Source: Phycisphaerae bacterium | GTDB taxonomy: Bacteria; Planctomycetota; Phycisphaerae; UBA1845 | Length of the DNA: 64,000 bases | Direction: 5' to 3' | NCBI GenBank assembly: GCA_024102815.1 | Contig: JAGFJJ010000014.1 | Coordinates: forward strand, 1 to 64,000 | In this document: one piece after another, positions 25,644 through 36,774 of the stretch | How the letters are laid out: each line of letters opens with the position of its first letter | Numbering within the stretch: position 1 is the stretch's first letter | The notes under the pieces: model-generated | The model's input: only the letters and a program-made list of their open reading frames with translations | What the model was told of the DNA's origin: nothing | Database searches by the model: none | Position numbers and translations under genes: made by a program

Positions 25644-26282
25644 CTAGGCCGGCGCCGCCGCGGCGGGTTGCCGCTCACGGATCGCCCATACCGCCCAAAG
25701 GATCCAGAACAGTATCGCCAGAAAAATGAATACAGCCTGCCACACCTGCACGTGCATGAAGTCGAACCACGATGGTGCATACAGACGAATGTAGAACAGG
25801 CTCACGATGCGTACGAGGTTCAGCAGCATCAGGCAGATCGTGCCTACGAGCAATCCCGGGACCTTCCGAAACAACGCGGCCGGGAACGCCAGGACGCCGG
25901 CAATGAACAGCGCCGACGGCTCGATGGCGTCACATCCCCGCTCGATGGTCAGCGAAGTCCGTCCGCGGATCGTCTTTCCCGAGGCTGAGACGTTCTGCTC
26001 GACAACGGAAAGGAGTCCCGCCGACGCCGAGGCGTTCCAGCGCAGGTACGTCGGAAAGACCGTTTCGCGCATGAACGGAGTGATGGTCATCAGGTAAAAG
26101 AGACCAAGAAAAAATGCGTACAGCAAAACGAACCGGAAAATCGGCCAGCGGGTGCCCCACCAGGAGGCGGATGATCCTCGCTCCCGCCGCCCGGGCGCAT
26201 TCCCTCCCCTGGGATCACCGTCTTGGGTGGCGGAACTCGCACGCCTTGATGGGTTCGCTTTGGTCACCTTTCGGCTCGGCAA
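25644..26282 (-). CDS. Exosortase/archaeosortase-family transpeptidase (XrtH-like)
   Basis: A polytopic membrane protein of about 212 aa with a basic N-terminus. The exosortase triad is readable: Cys117 in ERGCDAIEPSALFIAGVLAFP, Arg158 in LLNLVRIVSLFYI, and His177 in FDFMHVQVWQ. Exosortases cut and transfer proteins carrying C-terminal sorting tails in the membrane. The TTG start at 26282 has no good ribosome site, so the first codons are uncertain. No protein in the window ends in a recognisable CTERM tail. It follows the regA gene by 33 nt on the same strand. Confidence 0.8.
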   Translation of the reverse strand: MPSRKVTKANPSRRASSATQDGDPRGGNAPGRRERGSSASWWGTRWPIFRFVLLYAFFLGLFYLMTITPFMRETVFPTYLRWNASASAGLLSVVEQNVSASGKTIRGRTSLTIERGCDAIEPSALFIAGVLAFPAALFRKVPGLLVGTICLMLLNLVRIVSLFYIRLYAPSWFDFMHVQVWQAVFIFLAILFWILWAVWAIRERQPAAAAPA

Positions 26283-26315
26283 GCAGGCCCGGCAACCTGC
26301 TCCGAATGTCGCACC

Positions 26316-26864
26316 TCAGGATACGGCCTCTGGTGGCGGGAACTTGGCGAGTTTTCGCTGAAGGGAGCGCCGGTGAATGCCGAGCACACGGGCCGCCTGG
26401 GAGACATTTCCCCCGCAGTCGCTCAGCACGCGATGAATGTGTTCCCACTCCATCCGAGCCAGCGAGGGAACCTGACCCGGCTCAAGTGGTGCCTCTGCTT
26501 CCTCACCGTCGACCGAATTCAGCGCCGCCAGGAGCTGGTCGGCGTCTACGGGTTTGGTCAGGTAATCGTGAGCACCGAGGCGGAGCGCCTCCTTGGCCGT
26601 CGCGATGCTCCCGTATCCGGTAAGCACGACGACCACCATGTCAGGTCCGAACGCACGCAGTTGCCGAACGACTTCCAGCCCGGAGTCACCCGGCATCCGC
26701 AAATCCACCACCACGCGGGCGGGACGCCAGGATTGAGCAATGCCCAACCCGGAAGAGCCGTCGGAGGCCTCGCGAACCTCAAGTCCACGATCTCGAAGTG
26801 CCAGAGCCATCCGCTCCCGGAATACCCGATCATCGTCGATCAGCAGAAGGTTTCGCGTCTCCAT
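26316..26864 (-). CDS. regA: RegA/PrrA-type response regulator
   Basis: A 182-aa regulator. Receiver domain (1-120) has the acidic pocket LLIDDD, phosphorylation site Asp54 (VVVDLRMP), and Lys104 (TKP). A short Pro/Glu linker leads to a C-terminal Fis-type helix-turn-helix (about 140-174) with the RegA-like VLSDCGGNVSQAARVLGIHRRSLQRKL. RegA/PrrA controls respiratory, nitrogen and carbon genes in proteobacteria, with its DNA site including GCGNC-type repeats. The partner sensor lies 46 nt upstream, and the oxidase operon just beyond. Confidence 0.9.
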   Translation of the reverse strand: METRNLLLIDDDRVFRERMALALRDRGLEVREASDGSSGLGIAQSWRPARVVVDLRMPGDSGLEVVRQLRAFGPDMVVVVLTGYGSIATAKEALRLGAHDYLTKPVDADQLLAALNSVDGEEAEAPLEPGQVPSLARMEWEHIHRVLSDCGGNVSQAARVLGIHRRSLQRKLAKFPPPEAVS

Positions 26865-26910
26865 TCGATCCGTGCGCTCCAGTTCGAACCCCCTCCGCGC
26901 ACCCGTGGCA

Positions 26911-28284
26911 TCACTTCGGAAACTCTAGAACAGCCGTGGTTCCTTGTCCAGGCGCGGAGAAGATTTCCAGCCTGCCGCGAAGGTGTTCGGTAAGTGACCG
27001 TGCCAGAAAAAGCCCCAATCCCATGCCCCGCTGAGGAGCCTTGGTCGTTGCGAACGGATCTCCAAGCCGCTCCAGTTGTTCCGGCGCCATGCCCGTACCA
27101 CGATCCGAGACTTCAAATCGAAATCCTCCCGGCAACGGGGCGATCCGAAGGGTCACGTCCGGCGTCTGCGGCTCGCATGCATCGAAGGCGTTCTGCACGA
27201 GAATCGCCAGAATCTGGACCAGCGCATTGGGAGATACTTCAAACTGGTCAATCCGCTTATCACAATCCACTTTCAGCATCTCAAACAAACGCTCGGGCAG
27301 CTCGTCGCGAAGCTGGCCCAGCAGCGATGCCACCGTCAGAACACCGGGGGCGTCCGCACCGCGACGCAGATTGTCCACATTCATGCGGTCCAAAATGCGC
27401 CGACACCGATCAACTTCCGAGCGAATCAGCCGTACGTCCGCAATGGTCCTCTCCTCCAACTCCCCTTGCTCCGCCCAGCGTTCCAGCTCCCTCGCCACGA
27501 CGGCAATCGTCCCCAGGGGCGATCCAAGCTCATGCGCGGCCCCCGCCGCCAGCGTCGCAAGTGACGCCACGCGCTCTCCCTGCTCCAGCTTTTCCCGCAT
27601 CTGCCCTAGCTCATTCTCGCGCGCTCGCAGATTGGCGCGAAGGCGCCCGATGAAATACGCGATCAGGCCGGCCGTCGTGGTCAGCGCCACCCATGATCCG
27701 ACCCTCAGTGTTTCATCGCGTAGTGGCACGCCGCCTTGGAACGGTCGATGAAAAACAAACAGCGTGGCAAAACCGATAACCGCGACGGCGACGATCGCCC
27801 ACGTCCATCGTGGGGGAAGCACCACAACCGCCATGGCCACATGGATCAGGTAAAGCTCGCAGAAGGGATTTCGCGGCCCGCCCGCCCCGGAGAGCATGGC
27901 CGTCAGCAGGACAACATCCAGAATGAGAACCGCCGGCACCAGGAATTCCGGCAGATCCCAACGACGGTGCAGCAGCACAAGCAGCAGAATATTCGTGATC
28001 GCCGTCACGCCCATCACCGCGAGCAACCAACACAGGGGAAGATCAAGCCCCAGCCAGGCCTCCGCAATGATCAACGCGGAAGACTGTCCCGCCAGCGCAA
28101 ACCAGCGTAGCCGCGTCAGCCACGTGAGAATGATCACCGCATCGGGGCGATCCTCCAGACTGACAATGCGCAACGGATCGCCTTCCGAAGCGCATTCGGC
28201 CAGAACCCGGTGCGGCAGCGCCGGGCCCGGCGCCGACGGCGTCGTCAACGAAGATCCCGAGCGGGGTTCAGCAGGTCGGTTCAT
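26911..28284 (-). CDS. regB: RegB/PrrB-type redox sensor histidine kinase
   Basis: A membrane sensor kinase of about 457 aa. The N-terminal region has six hydrophobic segments (about 55-215), with the quinone-site-like motif GGPRNPF between two of them. In RegB the corresponding GGXXNPF motif binds ubiquinone. The H-box AAHELGSPLGTI (His near 251) is followed about 43 residues later by a Cys in DRCRRIL, the place of the redox Cys of RegB. The N-, G- and F-box ATPase motifs follow (NAFDACE, DRGTGM, GMGLGLFLA). ATG 28284 is preferred to a GTG seven codons earlier, without strong evidence. It probably responds to quinone pool and thiol state. Confidence 0.9.
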   Translation of the reverse strand: MNRPAEPRSGSSLTTPSAPGPALPHRVLAECASEGDPLRIVSLEDRPDAVIILTWLTRLRWFALAGQSSALIIAEAWLGLDLPLCWLLAVMGVTAITNILLLVLLHRRWDLPEFLVPAVLILDVVLLTAMLSGAGGPRNPFCELYLIHVAMAVVVLPPRWTWAIVAVAVIGFATLFVFHRPFQGGVPLRDETLRVGSWVALTTTAGLIAYFIGRLRANLRARENELGQMREKLEQGERVASLATLAAGAAHELGSPLGTIAVVARELERWAEQGELEERTIADVRLIRSEVDRCRRILDRMNVDNLRRGADAPGVLTVASLLGQLRDELPERLFEMLKVDCDKRIDQFEVSPNALVQILAILVQNAFDACEPQTPDVTLRIAPLPGGFRFEVSDRGTGMAPEQLERLGDPFATTKAPQRGMGLGLFLARSLTEHLRGRLEIFSAPGQGTTAVLEFPK

Positions 28285-28355
28285 CGCGAGCGGCGATCGT
28301 AGCACGGCCCCCTTCCCCGAGCGAGTTCACCCGAGGCAATTCCGCAGTTGATTGC

Positions 28356-28964
28356 CTATTGAAGAATCAGAAAGGTCGCGAATGTCACGATCCAGACGAC
28401 GGCCAGGAAGTGCCAGTACATCGCGGCATAGCGGACCGGCTGCCAGTGCTCGTGATCGTAGTCGTGCCGGAACGCCTTGACCGTGGTGACGGTCAAGGGG
28501 AAGACGCCGCCGAGAACGTGCGCAGCGTGGAGCAGGATCACCACGAACACCAGACCGTAGAGCGTGAAGCTCTCGGCTGACCTCCGCGCCCAGTGACGCT
28601 CCAGCAGAATCCAGAGACTCGGTGCCTGGATGGCGATGAAGACGAGCGTAAGGAGCAGTGAAACCACCATCGCCACGCGAAATCCACGCTGACGTTCGCG
28701 GCGGATATAGCCACAAGCCATCTCCACGGTGATGCTCGCGGCGATGATCGCAAACGAGCTGAACCAAAGCCCCATGGGCATGCTCAGGGCACCGTGGGGC
28801 ACACGGTCCTGCTGGCTGATGCGAATGATGACGAATCCGAGCAGCGCCGCCAGGAACAGCATGGTCAGGGCGGCCAGGAAGATAACCATGCCGATCATCC
28901 CAGCCCGTTTAGGAACGGTCTGCGGCGATCCATGCGGAGAGGCGTAATCGGAAGATGTCTGCAC
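28356..28964 (-). CDS. Cytochrome c oxidase subunit III-like protein (second copy)
   Basis: A 202-aa protein with five hydrophobic helices. Motifs resemble subunit III: GMVIFLAALTM near the start, LWFSSFAIIAASI, a middle FRVAMVVSLLLTLVFIAIQ, LHAAHVLGGVFPL and a final YWHFLAVVWIVTF. It is shorter and more divergent than the CoxIII at 29409. GTG 28964 has GGAGG 8 nt upstream. It closes the oxidase cluster. It probably sits in the same complex, but which role it takes is unknown. Confidence 0.8.
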   Translation of the reverse strand: MQTSSDYASPHGSPQTVPKRAGMIGMVIFLAALTMLFLAALLGFVIIRISQQDRVPHGALSMPMGLWFSSFAIIAASITVEMACGYIRRERQRGFRVAMVVSLLLTLVFIAIQAPSLWILLERHWARRSAESFTLYGLVFVVILLHAAHVLGGVFPLTVTTVKAFRHDYDHEHWQPVRYAAMYWHFLAVVWIVTFATFLILQ

Positions 28965-28981
28965 GGTATCGACCTCCGTAA

Positions 28982-29347
28982 CTAGAGGCTTGTCGTGCTG
29001 AGTGTGCTCGGCGGCTCCATGTTGACCTGGTATTCCTTCGTATCCATGAGGGAAGCGCCGATGAAAACCGCCACGAAGAGAAACGACGCCGCCAGGACCA
29101 CGCCATGGAAAGGCCGGTCATACCGCAGATGCATGAAATAAAGCCCCACCGCTCCGGCTTTGACGGCCGCGATGAGCAGAGCAATCCAGATGTTCAGAAC
29201 GCCGAGGTCCACCCACGTGGCTCCGACCGTCAGCACGGTCAGCACCAGAAGCAGGGCGAATACCGCCACCAGAACCCGCAGCGGGACGACGTGAATGTGC
29301 ATTTCATCCGTGTGGACCACCGCAACATGATCGCTGTCTGAAACCAC
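28982..29347 (-). CDS. Cytochrome c oxidase subunit IV (CtaF/CyoD-like)
   Basis: A 121-aa protein with a His-rich N-terminus (HTDEMHIHVVP), three helices (about 25-50, 54-78, 85-105), and a conserved LYFMHLRYDRPF motif that marks bacterial oxidase subunit IV. It starts at a GTG. It lies between the two subunit III-type genes. Confidence 0.85.
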   Translation of the reverse strand: MVSDSDHVAVVHTDEMHIHVVPLRVLVAVFALLLVLTVLTVGATWVDLGVLNIWIALLIAAVKAGAVGLYFMHLRYDRPFHGVVLAASFLFVAVFIGASLMDTKEYQVNMEPPSTLSTTSL

Positions 29348-29408
29348 CGTCAGGCCTTTCCATGTGACCCGCCGTCAAGATCACCGCGGGCATTATCCTT
29401 TGATGAAG

Positions 29409-30557
29409 TCAATGAATCAAGTACAGGAGCGGAAACAGAAAAATCCAGATCAGGTCCACAAGGTGCCAATACAACCCGCCGATGTCGACCGGGGTGAAAT
29501 AGGCCGGACCGAATGCCCCGCGGGCCGACTTGAACAGGAGCCATGTAATAATCCCCATCCCCACCAGCACGTGGATACCATGGAGCCCGGTCATCAAGAA
29601 ATAAATCTGAAAGAAAATATGGACCCGCTCCTTCTCCTTCTGCGGCAGGTCCTCGTAGTGAATCGCATGGTGACCGCCCTCACCCTCGGAGACAAAGCTG
29701 GATGCTTGGGTGGGCGCTGCCTGCTGGAACGACGCGGCGACCCCCTGCGGACCTGATGGCGGAATGGAAATCAGCGAATGCTCAGGAACCACGACGGCCG
29801 GCTCCTCCGCCGCACCCTTGCCCCCCGTTGCAGCCTGTTTCACCGCCGAAGTCGCTTCGCCCGCTTCCGCCGCCTCGTCCTCGTCCCTATGCTCCACAGG
29901 CGCGTGCGCTGTCGTGTTCGACGCGCCGCCCTCGCCACTCCCGGCCGCCGTCGCTGAACCGTGACTCGTTTCCACCCCCGCTGCGCTCTCGCCCGTCTTG
30001 TCCGCAGTGTGACTCTGACCGCCCTCCCCGGCCATTTCACCCGCGGCGGCGTGTGCGGCCCCATGCTCGAGCGGCTCGATCTCCTTCTCCGATTTGGGGT
30101 GGAACATGTTGGAGACGCCCACCCACAGACCGTGCTCCCACTTCTTGTGATACTCGATGGTCTTGATAACCATGAACCCCGCCCCGCCCATAAGGGTCAG
30201 GACCAGGCACGCGATCAGTCCCGTGCGACGACCAAGCTGCGCGCATCGTACGCCCCAGGCCATCGTGAAGCTGCTGGCGATGAGGATCACCGTGTTAATC
30301 GCACCCAGATTCCGATCGAGCGCGATGTGGGCATAGCGGAACACGTCGGGATGGTTCCCGCGGTAAACACCGTAGGCACAAAAAAGACCGCCGAACATGA
30401 GGATTTCCGTCGCCAGGAAGACCCACATGCCCAGCTTGCCCGTCTCGAACTGCTGCGCACTGGTATCGAAGTGGTGCGCCAGGTGCGGCGGATGGTGGGC
30501 ATGGTCACCTCCGTGCGAGGACGCCCCGGCGTGTGCTGTCATCGAACTGTCACTCAT
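29409..30557 (-). CDS. ctaE: Cytochrome c oxidase subunit III with a large hydrophilic insertion
   Basis: A protein of about 382 aa. A His-rich N-terminus is followed by three helices ([40 protein letters not shown] and [18 protein letters not shown]). Then comes a segment of roughly 190 residues, then [20 protein letters not shown] and [17 protein letters not shown]. Usual subunit III has about 25-40 residues between those helices, so about 150 residues rich in Ala, Gly, Glu, Ser and His are inserted. ATG 30557 (GGGAG about 6 nt upstream) is chosen over an earlier frame start. Subunit III supports the catalytic subunit and oxygen entry. Confidence 0.88.
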   Translation of the reverse strand: MSDSSMTAHAGASSHGGDHAHHPPHLAHHFDTSAQQFETGKLGMWVFLATEILMFGGLFCAYGVYRGNHPDVFRYAHIALDRNLGAINTVILIASSFTMAWGVRCAQLGRRTGLIACLVLTLMGGAGFMVIKTIEYHKKWEHGLWVGVSNMFHPKSEKEIEPLEHGAAHAAAGEMAGEGGQSHTADKTGESAAGVETSHGSATAAGSGEGGASNTTAHAPVEHRDEDEAAEAGEATSAVKQAATGGKGAAEEPAVVVPEHSLISIPPSGPQGVAASFQQAAPTQASSFVSEGEGGHHAIHYEDLPQKEKERVHIFFQIYFLMTGLHGIHVLVGMGIITWLLFKSARGAFGPAYFTPVDIGGLYWHLVDLIWIFLFPLLYLIH

Positions 30558-30594
30558 CCCCTGCTCCCGCTCGACACCTGACGTGCTCCCACGC

Positions 30595-32309
<1,715 letters not shown>

Positions 32310-32313
<4 letters not shown>

Positions 32314-33359
32314 GGTTTCGTGTTCTCGCCCCCTGTCGAATGCTGCGCCGCGGGCTGAGTCGCATTTTCCTCCGGCGCGGATTCTTCCACCGCCGCAGGC
32401 GGTGCCTCGTAATGCTCCGACAGCGACTTGATGTACTCGATCAGCGCCGTGATCTCCACATCCTTGAGCCGCCCCTTGTAGGTCGGCATCACGTTCTCGA
32501 ACCCCGCGACGATCTGGCTCCCCGGATTCATCAGCGAGTTCCGGATGTAATCCTCGTCCACCAGCACGCTTGAGCCGTCGCGGAGTTTCTGGGATTCCCC
32601 GAAGATGTTCTTGAACGACGGGCCGATTCCGCCGGATCCATCCACGGTGTGGCACTGGGCGCATCCCCGGACGCTGTACAACTTCTGCCCCGCCTCCGCC
32701 GGTGGAAGCTTCGCCGCCCAGTTGGCAGCCTCCTCCAGCCACGCTGCGAACTGCGTCGGATCATGCACGATCACCTTCGCGTACATCTCCGAGTGCTTCG
32801 TGCCGCAATATTCCGCGCAAAACAGATGATACTCCCCTTCCTTCGTCGCCTTGAACCACATCTTGTTGTACCGCCCCGGGACGGCATCCTTCTTGATGCG
32901 AAACGCTGGAATATACAGGCTGTGGATCACGTCCTGCGAGGAGAGGATCAGTCGAACCGGCCGGTCCCGCGGAATGTGCAGATTCTGGTCCACGTGGCCG
33001 TTGGGATACTGGAAAGCCCAGCCCCACTTGAACGCCGTCACGTTGATCTCGTAGAGATTCCGTGGTGGCGTGTTCATGTTCAGGAACCCGACGAATCCAA
33101 AGTAGAAAATGAATCCCACCACAATCGTCGGAATAATCGTCCACGTGAGTTCCAGCGGTGTATTGTGCGACAAACGCGAAGGTTCAACCCCGGGCCGATG
33201 GCGGTAACGCCAGATGAACAGCACTGCGAGGACGACGATGAGAACCATCATGACAACGCAGACGCCGTAGATGAAATAGAACACCCAGTCCACTTCACCC
33301 CCGTACGAGGATGCGTTGACCGGGAGCCAGAATGAACTTTCCGACGACTGTCCCAACAT
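32310..33359 (-). CDS. ctaC: Cytochrome c oxidase subunit II fused to cytochrome c (caa3-type)
   Basis: A protein of about 349 aa. Two N-terminal helices, then a cupredoxin domain with CuA ligands in [12 protein letters not shown], then a cytochrome c domain with CAQCH heme site, and a Pro/Ala/Glu-rich tail. The fusion means that electrons from cytochrome c (or the ACIII complex) enter through an attached heme c. ATG 33359 is preferred over an upstream GTG. The stop overlaps coxI (ATGA). Confidence 0.95.
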
Positions 33360-33378
33360 TACGCCGTCTCGACCCACG

Positions 33379-34269
33379 TCACGCCTCGCTCAACGCAGAC
33401 TCTTCCTGCCGCCGCCGCCCGCGACGACGCTCCCGCCAAACCGCGAGCCCAATCCCCGACCCAAGCGCCAGTGCCGTCACCACGCCCGCCAGGCGCATGA
33501 CGTTCATCGCCGCCAGAGAATACGTTCCATCCGTAGCGTCGTAGTGAAAGCAGAACAGCAGAATCTGGTCCAGCGTCGAACCAATCTTGCCTTCCGAGGC
33601 CTCCACCAGTGAAAGGCGCAGCGTCTTGGGGGGAAACTGCACGCCGTACAAATACCGGGACACAACGCCGTCCGGCGTCAGCACCACCAGCGCCGCGGTA
33701 TGGGCGAACTCCTGCCGCCGCTCGTTCCACTTGAATCCCCATCCGACGGCATCCGTCAGCTTCTGGATGTTCTCCGCGTCCCCGCTCAGAAACTGCCAGG
33801 CTGCCGCAGCCTCCGGCTGACCGAGCTTCTGAATCGCCTTTTGCTTGCCCATCCGGGCGATGACTGCCTTCTCGGTAGGATCGATGCTCAAGGTCAGCAC
33901 GACGTAATCCTTGCCGACGGAAAGCGGGATTTCCTTCATCGCATCCAGCAGACCATCCAGTACAAGCCCGCAGAGCATCGGACATCCGTAATAGCCGAGG
34001 TTCAGCACTACCGGGCGCTTCCCGTCAAAGGCATCCGCCAGCTTGAATGTACGCCCTTCAGAATCCGTGAAGGTGAGTGCGAGCGGAATCTTCGTACCCA
34101 GGTGTTCGGTAATGCCCACGCCCTCCAGCTCATCGGGCACAGATTCGATGCGGTCGGACTTCGCCACCGCGGGCGCCGGTGACGGCGTCTCGATTTCGGT
34201 CTGAGCCCATGCACAATGCGCGAGGACAGCGGCGATCAAGATCGCTCCACGGCATGCGTTGCTGATCAT
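33379..34269 (-). CDS. SCO1/SenC-family copper-delivery protein
   Basis: A 296-aa periplasmic protein with a signal peptide (to about residue 22, AHCAWA), a thioredoxin-fold SCO domain with the copper ligands CPMLC and a later His (EFAHTAALVV), and a C-terminal helix (about 258-278) with an Arg-rich end. SCO proteins load CuA of subunit II, matching the gene next to coxII. ATG 34269 has GGAG 6 nt upstream. The C-terminal anchor is longer than in many SCO proteins. Confidence 0.9.
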   Translation of the reverse strand: MISNACRGAILIAAVLAHCAWAQTEIETPSPAPAVAKSDRIESVPDELEGVGITEHLGTKIPLALTFTDSEGRTFKLADAFDGKRPVVLNLGYYGCPMLCGLVLDGLLDAMKEIPLSVGKDYVVLTLSIDPTEKAVIARMGKQKAIQKLGQPEAAAAWQFLSGDAENIQKLTDAVGWGFKWNERRQEFAHTAALVVLTPDGVVSRYLYGVQFPPKTLRLSLVEASEGKIGSTLDQILLFCFHYDATDGTYSLAAMNVMRLAGVVTALALGSGIGLAVWRERRRGRRRQEESALSEA

Positions 34270-34295
34270 GATGTTCTCCTTTTCCGTGTCGCCTG

Positions 34296-34586
34296 CTACC
34301 GCGAATGATAGCGCTTGGCCGTCAGTTCGATGGCCCGATCAATGGGAATCGCCGCGATCTGCTTGCTCTGGTCAACCCAGCGATACTTGTTGAGCTTTTC
34401 CTGCTGATCGAGCCGGGCGTCGGCAAGTTCCCAATACACATCGTTCTCAAACTTCCGTTTCTCCTCCGCTGCTGCCGCGTTGAAGTACGCCGCTTGGATC
34501 CCCGCCACGGAGATGATCAGCAACAGTGTGCTGACGATCCCCACGACCACGATAAGCCGCGTATTCACCCCTTGAGGCTGAGCCAC
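34296..34586 (-). CDS. Small single-helix membrane protein of the ACIII-oxidase cluster
   Basis: A 96-aa protein with one hydrophobic helix (about 9-33, LIVVVGIVSTLLLIISVAG) and a charged Tyr/Lys-rich tail ending in RYHSR. Starts at GTG 34586. It lies between actF and the SCO gene, as small uncharacterised membrane proteins do in such clusters. Likely an accessory or assembly factor, by context only. Confidence 0.6.
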   Translation of the reverse strand: MAQPQGVNTRLIVVVGIVSTLLLIISVAGIQAAYFNAAAAEEKRKFENDVYWELADARLDQQEKLNKYRWVDQSKQIAAIPIDRAIELTAKRYHSR

Positions 34587-34598
34587 GTCGTGCCTCCG

Positions 34599-36011
34599 TC
34601 AAACGTCCTCAAATGCCAGCGAATCGCCCAGCCGGGGATCGCGCAGCGGGATCAGCGCGTGCCGTGTCGCCGTCCAGATCCACCCCGCGGCAAACAGTCC
34701 GCCCACAGCCACGAACGTGAGCACTTCGGGCAAACCGAATCGAATCCGCGGGCCCATTTCCGGCATGGTCAGCCACCAGATATCGATCCAGTGGAAAACG
34801 AGCAACCATATCGACCAGAACGCCAGCCCGAACCGATTCCGCTTTACGTGCCTGGAAAGCAGGCCCAGGAACGGGATTATAAAGTGCCCAAACAAAAGGG
34901 CCACGATCACGTATGACCAAGGGTTCATTTGCTCGGGTACCGTGGTCGCCCCGCGCGCCGCGAACCAGTACACCGTTTCGGGCAAGCTGGCGTACCAGAT
35001 CAGCATGTACTGGCTGAACGCAATGTATCCCCAGAAGAACACGAATCCGAACAGGAACTTGCCCAGATCGTGGTAATGGTCGGTCGTTACGCTGTCAGTC
35101 AGGTAACCGGCTCGCTGCAGGCCCATGAGCGTTAGAATCAGCAGCGCCAGCCCCCCGACAAACGAACCCGAAAAGTAGTATCCACCAAAGATCGTGCTGT
35201 ACCACGCCGGACTCAGCGACATCAGGAGGTCAAACGCCGCGAAGGTCAGCGTGAGCCCAAAAACCACGATGCCCGCGGGAGAAACCCGCTGCATCGCCCG
35301 CGTCAGACGGGCATCTCCACTCTCGTCCTGCTGCGTCGACCGCCGCCAGAGCCACCAAGCCAGCCCGCCCCAGATCGCAAAGTACAGCAGGCATCGGGCC
35401 ATGAAAAACGGCACATTGAGAAACGCCCGCTTCTTCGCGACGTAAATCTCTTCGACGTGGTGATCGATCCCCCCCCTTGGCAGGGGCGCCGCAGCGATGT
35501 GAAGCGGATCTTCCGCGAGGCCGGCCGGACCGCCATGGCTTCCCGAAGATGCATTCTCCGCATGCCCGTTCTCGCCGGGGAGAGGTGAACCATGTTCGCC
35601 TTCGTGCGATGCCTCGGGCGTGATGTCGATCGGAGCCGCCCATCGATACAGCAGGCCGTTACCGCTCAGTAATGTGGCAAAAATGGGCAGCAATCCGATC
35701 AGCAGAAACACCACGGCCGTCGCCTGCACCTCCGCCACGCGACGCACCGCCACGCTCCAACCCGCACGAGCCGTGTGCTGCACCAGCACGAAGAACAAGG
35801 CGCCAAGCGAAAGACTCAGGAAATAGCAGAAGTTCAGCAGATAGGCGAAGTAGACTCGTCGCACGCCGTCGGCCCCGGCCCGGCCGATGAGCAGCGCTAC
35901 TGCGAATGCCACGACGGCAAGAATGAGCCCGCCGGCGACGAACCCGCCGCCGCCCGTAAGCCGCGTTCGCTCTCGCGGGCTGATCTGTACAGGATGATCG
36001 GTGCCTGCCAT
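34599..36011 (-). CDS. actF: Alternative Complex III subunit ActF
   Basis: A 470-aa integral membrane protein with about ten hydrophobic helices, a member of the ActC/ActF quinol:cytochrome c oxidoreductase family. Motifs such as FAYLLNFCYFLSLSLGALFFVLVQH, KRAFLNVPFFMARC and FWGYIAFSQYMLIWYASLPE are typical. A hydrophilic loop of about 70 residues rich in Gly, Glu, His and Ser (about 135-205) precedes the KRAFLN motif and is longer than I expect for the family. It follows actE and precedes a small membrane protein. Confidence 0.9.
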   Translation of the reverse strand: MAGTDHPVQISPRERTRLTGGGGFVAGGLILAVVAFAVALLIGRAGADGVRRVYFAYLLNFCYFLSLSLGALFFVLVQHTARAGWSVAVRRVAEVQATAVVFLLIGLLPIFATLLSGNGLLYRWAAPIDITPEASHEGEHGSPLPGENGHAENASSGSHGGPAGLAEDPLHIAAAPLPRGGIDHHVEEIYVAKKRAFLNVPFFMARCLLYFAIWGGLAWWLWRRSTQQDESGDARLTRAMQRVSPAGIVVFGLTLTFAAFDLLMSLSPAWYSTIFGGYYFSGSFVGGLALLILTLMGLQRAGYLTDSVTTDHYHDLGKFLFGFVFFWGYIAFSQYMLIWYASLPETVYWFAARGATTVPEQMNPWSYVIVALLFGHFIIPFLGLLSRHVKRNRFGLAFWSIWLLVFHWIDIWWLTMPEMGPRIRFGLPEVLTFVAVGGLFAAGWIWTATRHALIPLRDPRLGDSLAFEDV

Positions 36012-36031
36012 CGAACCGGATTCTCCATGCC

Positions 36032-36772
36032 CTAGCGCAACGTCGACCGGGCTTCTTCGGGGACGTCCTCCAACGAAGCGTGCTGACTTCGCTGAAGCGC
36101 TCGCACATAGGCCACAATCGCCCAGCGATCGCGAACTGGAATCTGTGATTTATACGAGGGCATATTGCGAATGCCGTTCGTGATCGTATTGAAAATGTGA
36201 CCGTCGGGCCGTTCGACGACGGTGTCGCTGTGCATTGACGTAGGCGGAATCCACTTGGGCTCCTGCAGCTCGAGCGCCCGTCGGCTCACGATTCCCTCCC
36301 CGCCACCGTCGTATCCATGGCACGGGGCGCAGTAGATGTTGAATCGCGCCTGCCCGTGCTGGATGAACGCCACATCCACCGTCACGCGATCCGGGATTTG
36401 CTTCACGTAGTCTGTGACCGGTTCTCCCTGCTCGTTCTTGAGAGCAACCAACCCGGTGTTGTACGTCTTGTCCAACTCGAGGTGCCCTTGCGCCACCGTT
36501 CCCTCCACCGGCGGACGCATGGCCCGACGGTCCGCAAACGCCGTGTTGACCGATTGCGCGAGGAATCGCGGCTGGTGATCCATGTCCTGAAAAATGTGCA
36601 CCTGCGGCACCTTGGACGTGACCGAACGCGTCCGCGCCACCAGTGCCAGCGGAACCCAGCTTCCTACCACGAAAATCAGCAGCGCCGCCTTCACCCAGAA
36701 AGGCATCGGAGGGAGCACAAATCGCCCCTGGCCGCTGGGATCACGCAAGAAACTGTCCCGTCGATCCGCCAC
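36032..36772 (-). CDS. actE: Alternative Complex III monoheme cytochrome c subunit ActE
   Basis: A 246-aa protein with a membrane anchor (about 27-47) and a single heme c site CAPCH near residue 150, with a likely axial Met (IRNMPSY). It passes electrons from ACIII to the oxidase. GTG 36772 starts 5 nt after GAGGAG, and the stop of actD ends in that same site. Confidence 0.92.
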   Translation of the reverse strand: MADRRDSFLRDPSGQGRFVLPPMPFWVKAALLIFVVGSWVPLALVARTRSVTSKVPQVHIFQDMDHQPRFLAQSVNTAFADRRAMRPPVEGTVAQGHLELDKTYNTGLVALKNEQGEPVTDYVKQIPDRVTVDVAFIQHGQARFNIYCAPCHGYDGGGEGIVSRRALELQEPKWIPPTSMHSDTVVERPDGHIFNTITNGIRNMPSYKSQIPVRDRWAIVAYVRALQRSQHASLEDVPEEARSTLR

Positions 36773-36774
36773 GA

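Noticed and set aside
26282..26301. A 6-bp hairpin AGCAGG/CCTGCT between regA and the exosortase gene as a terminator
   Set aside because: It has no T-tract on the transcribed strand and overlaps the likely exosortase start, so termination is unlikely.
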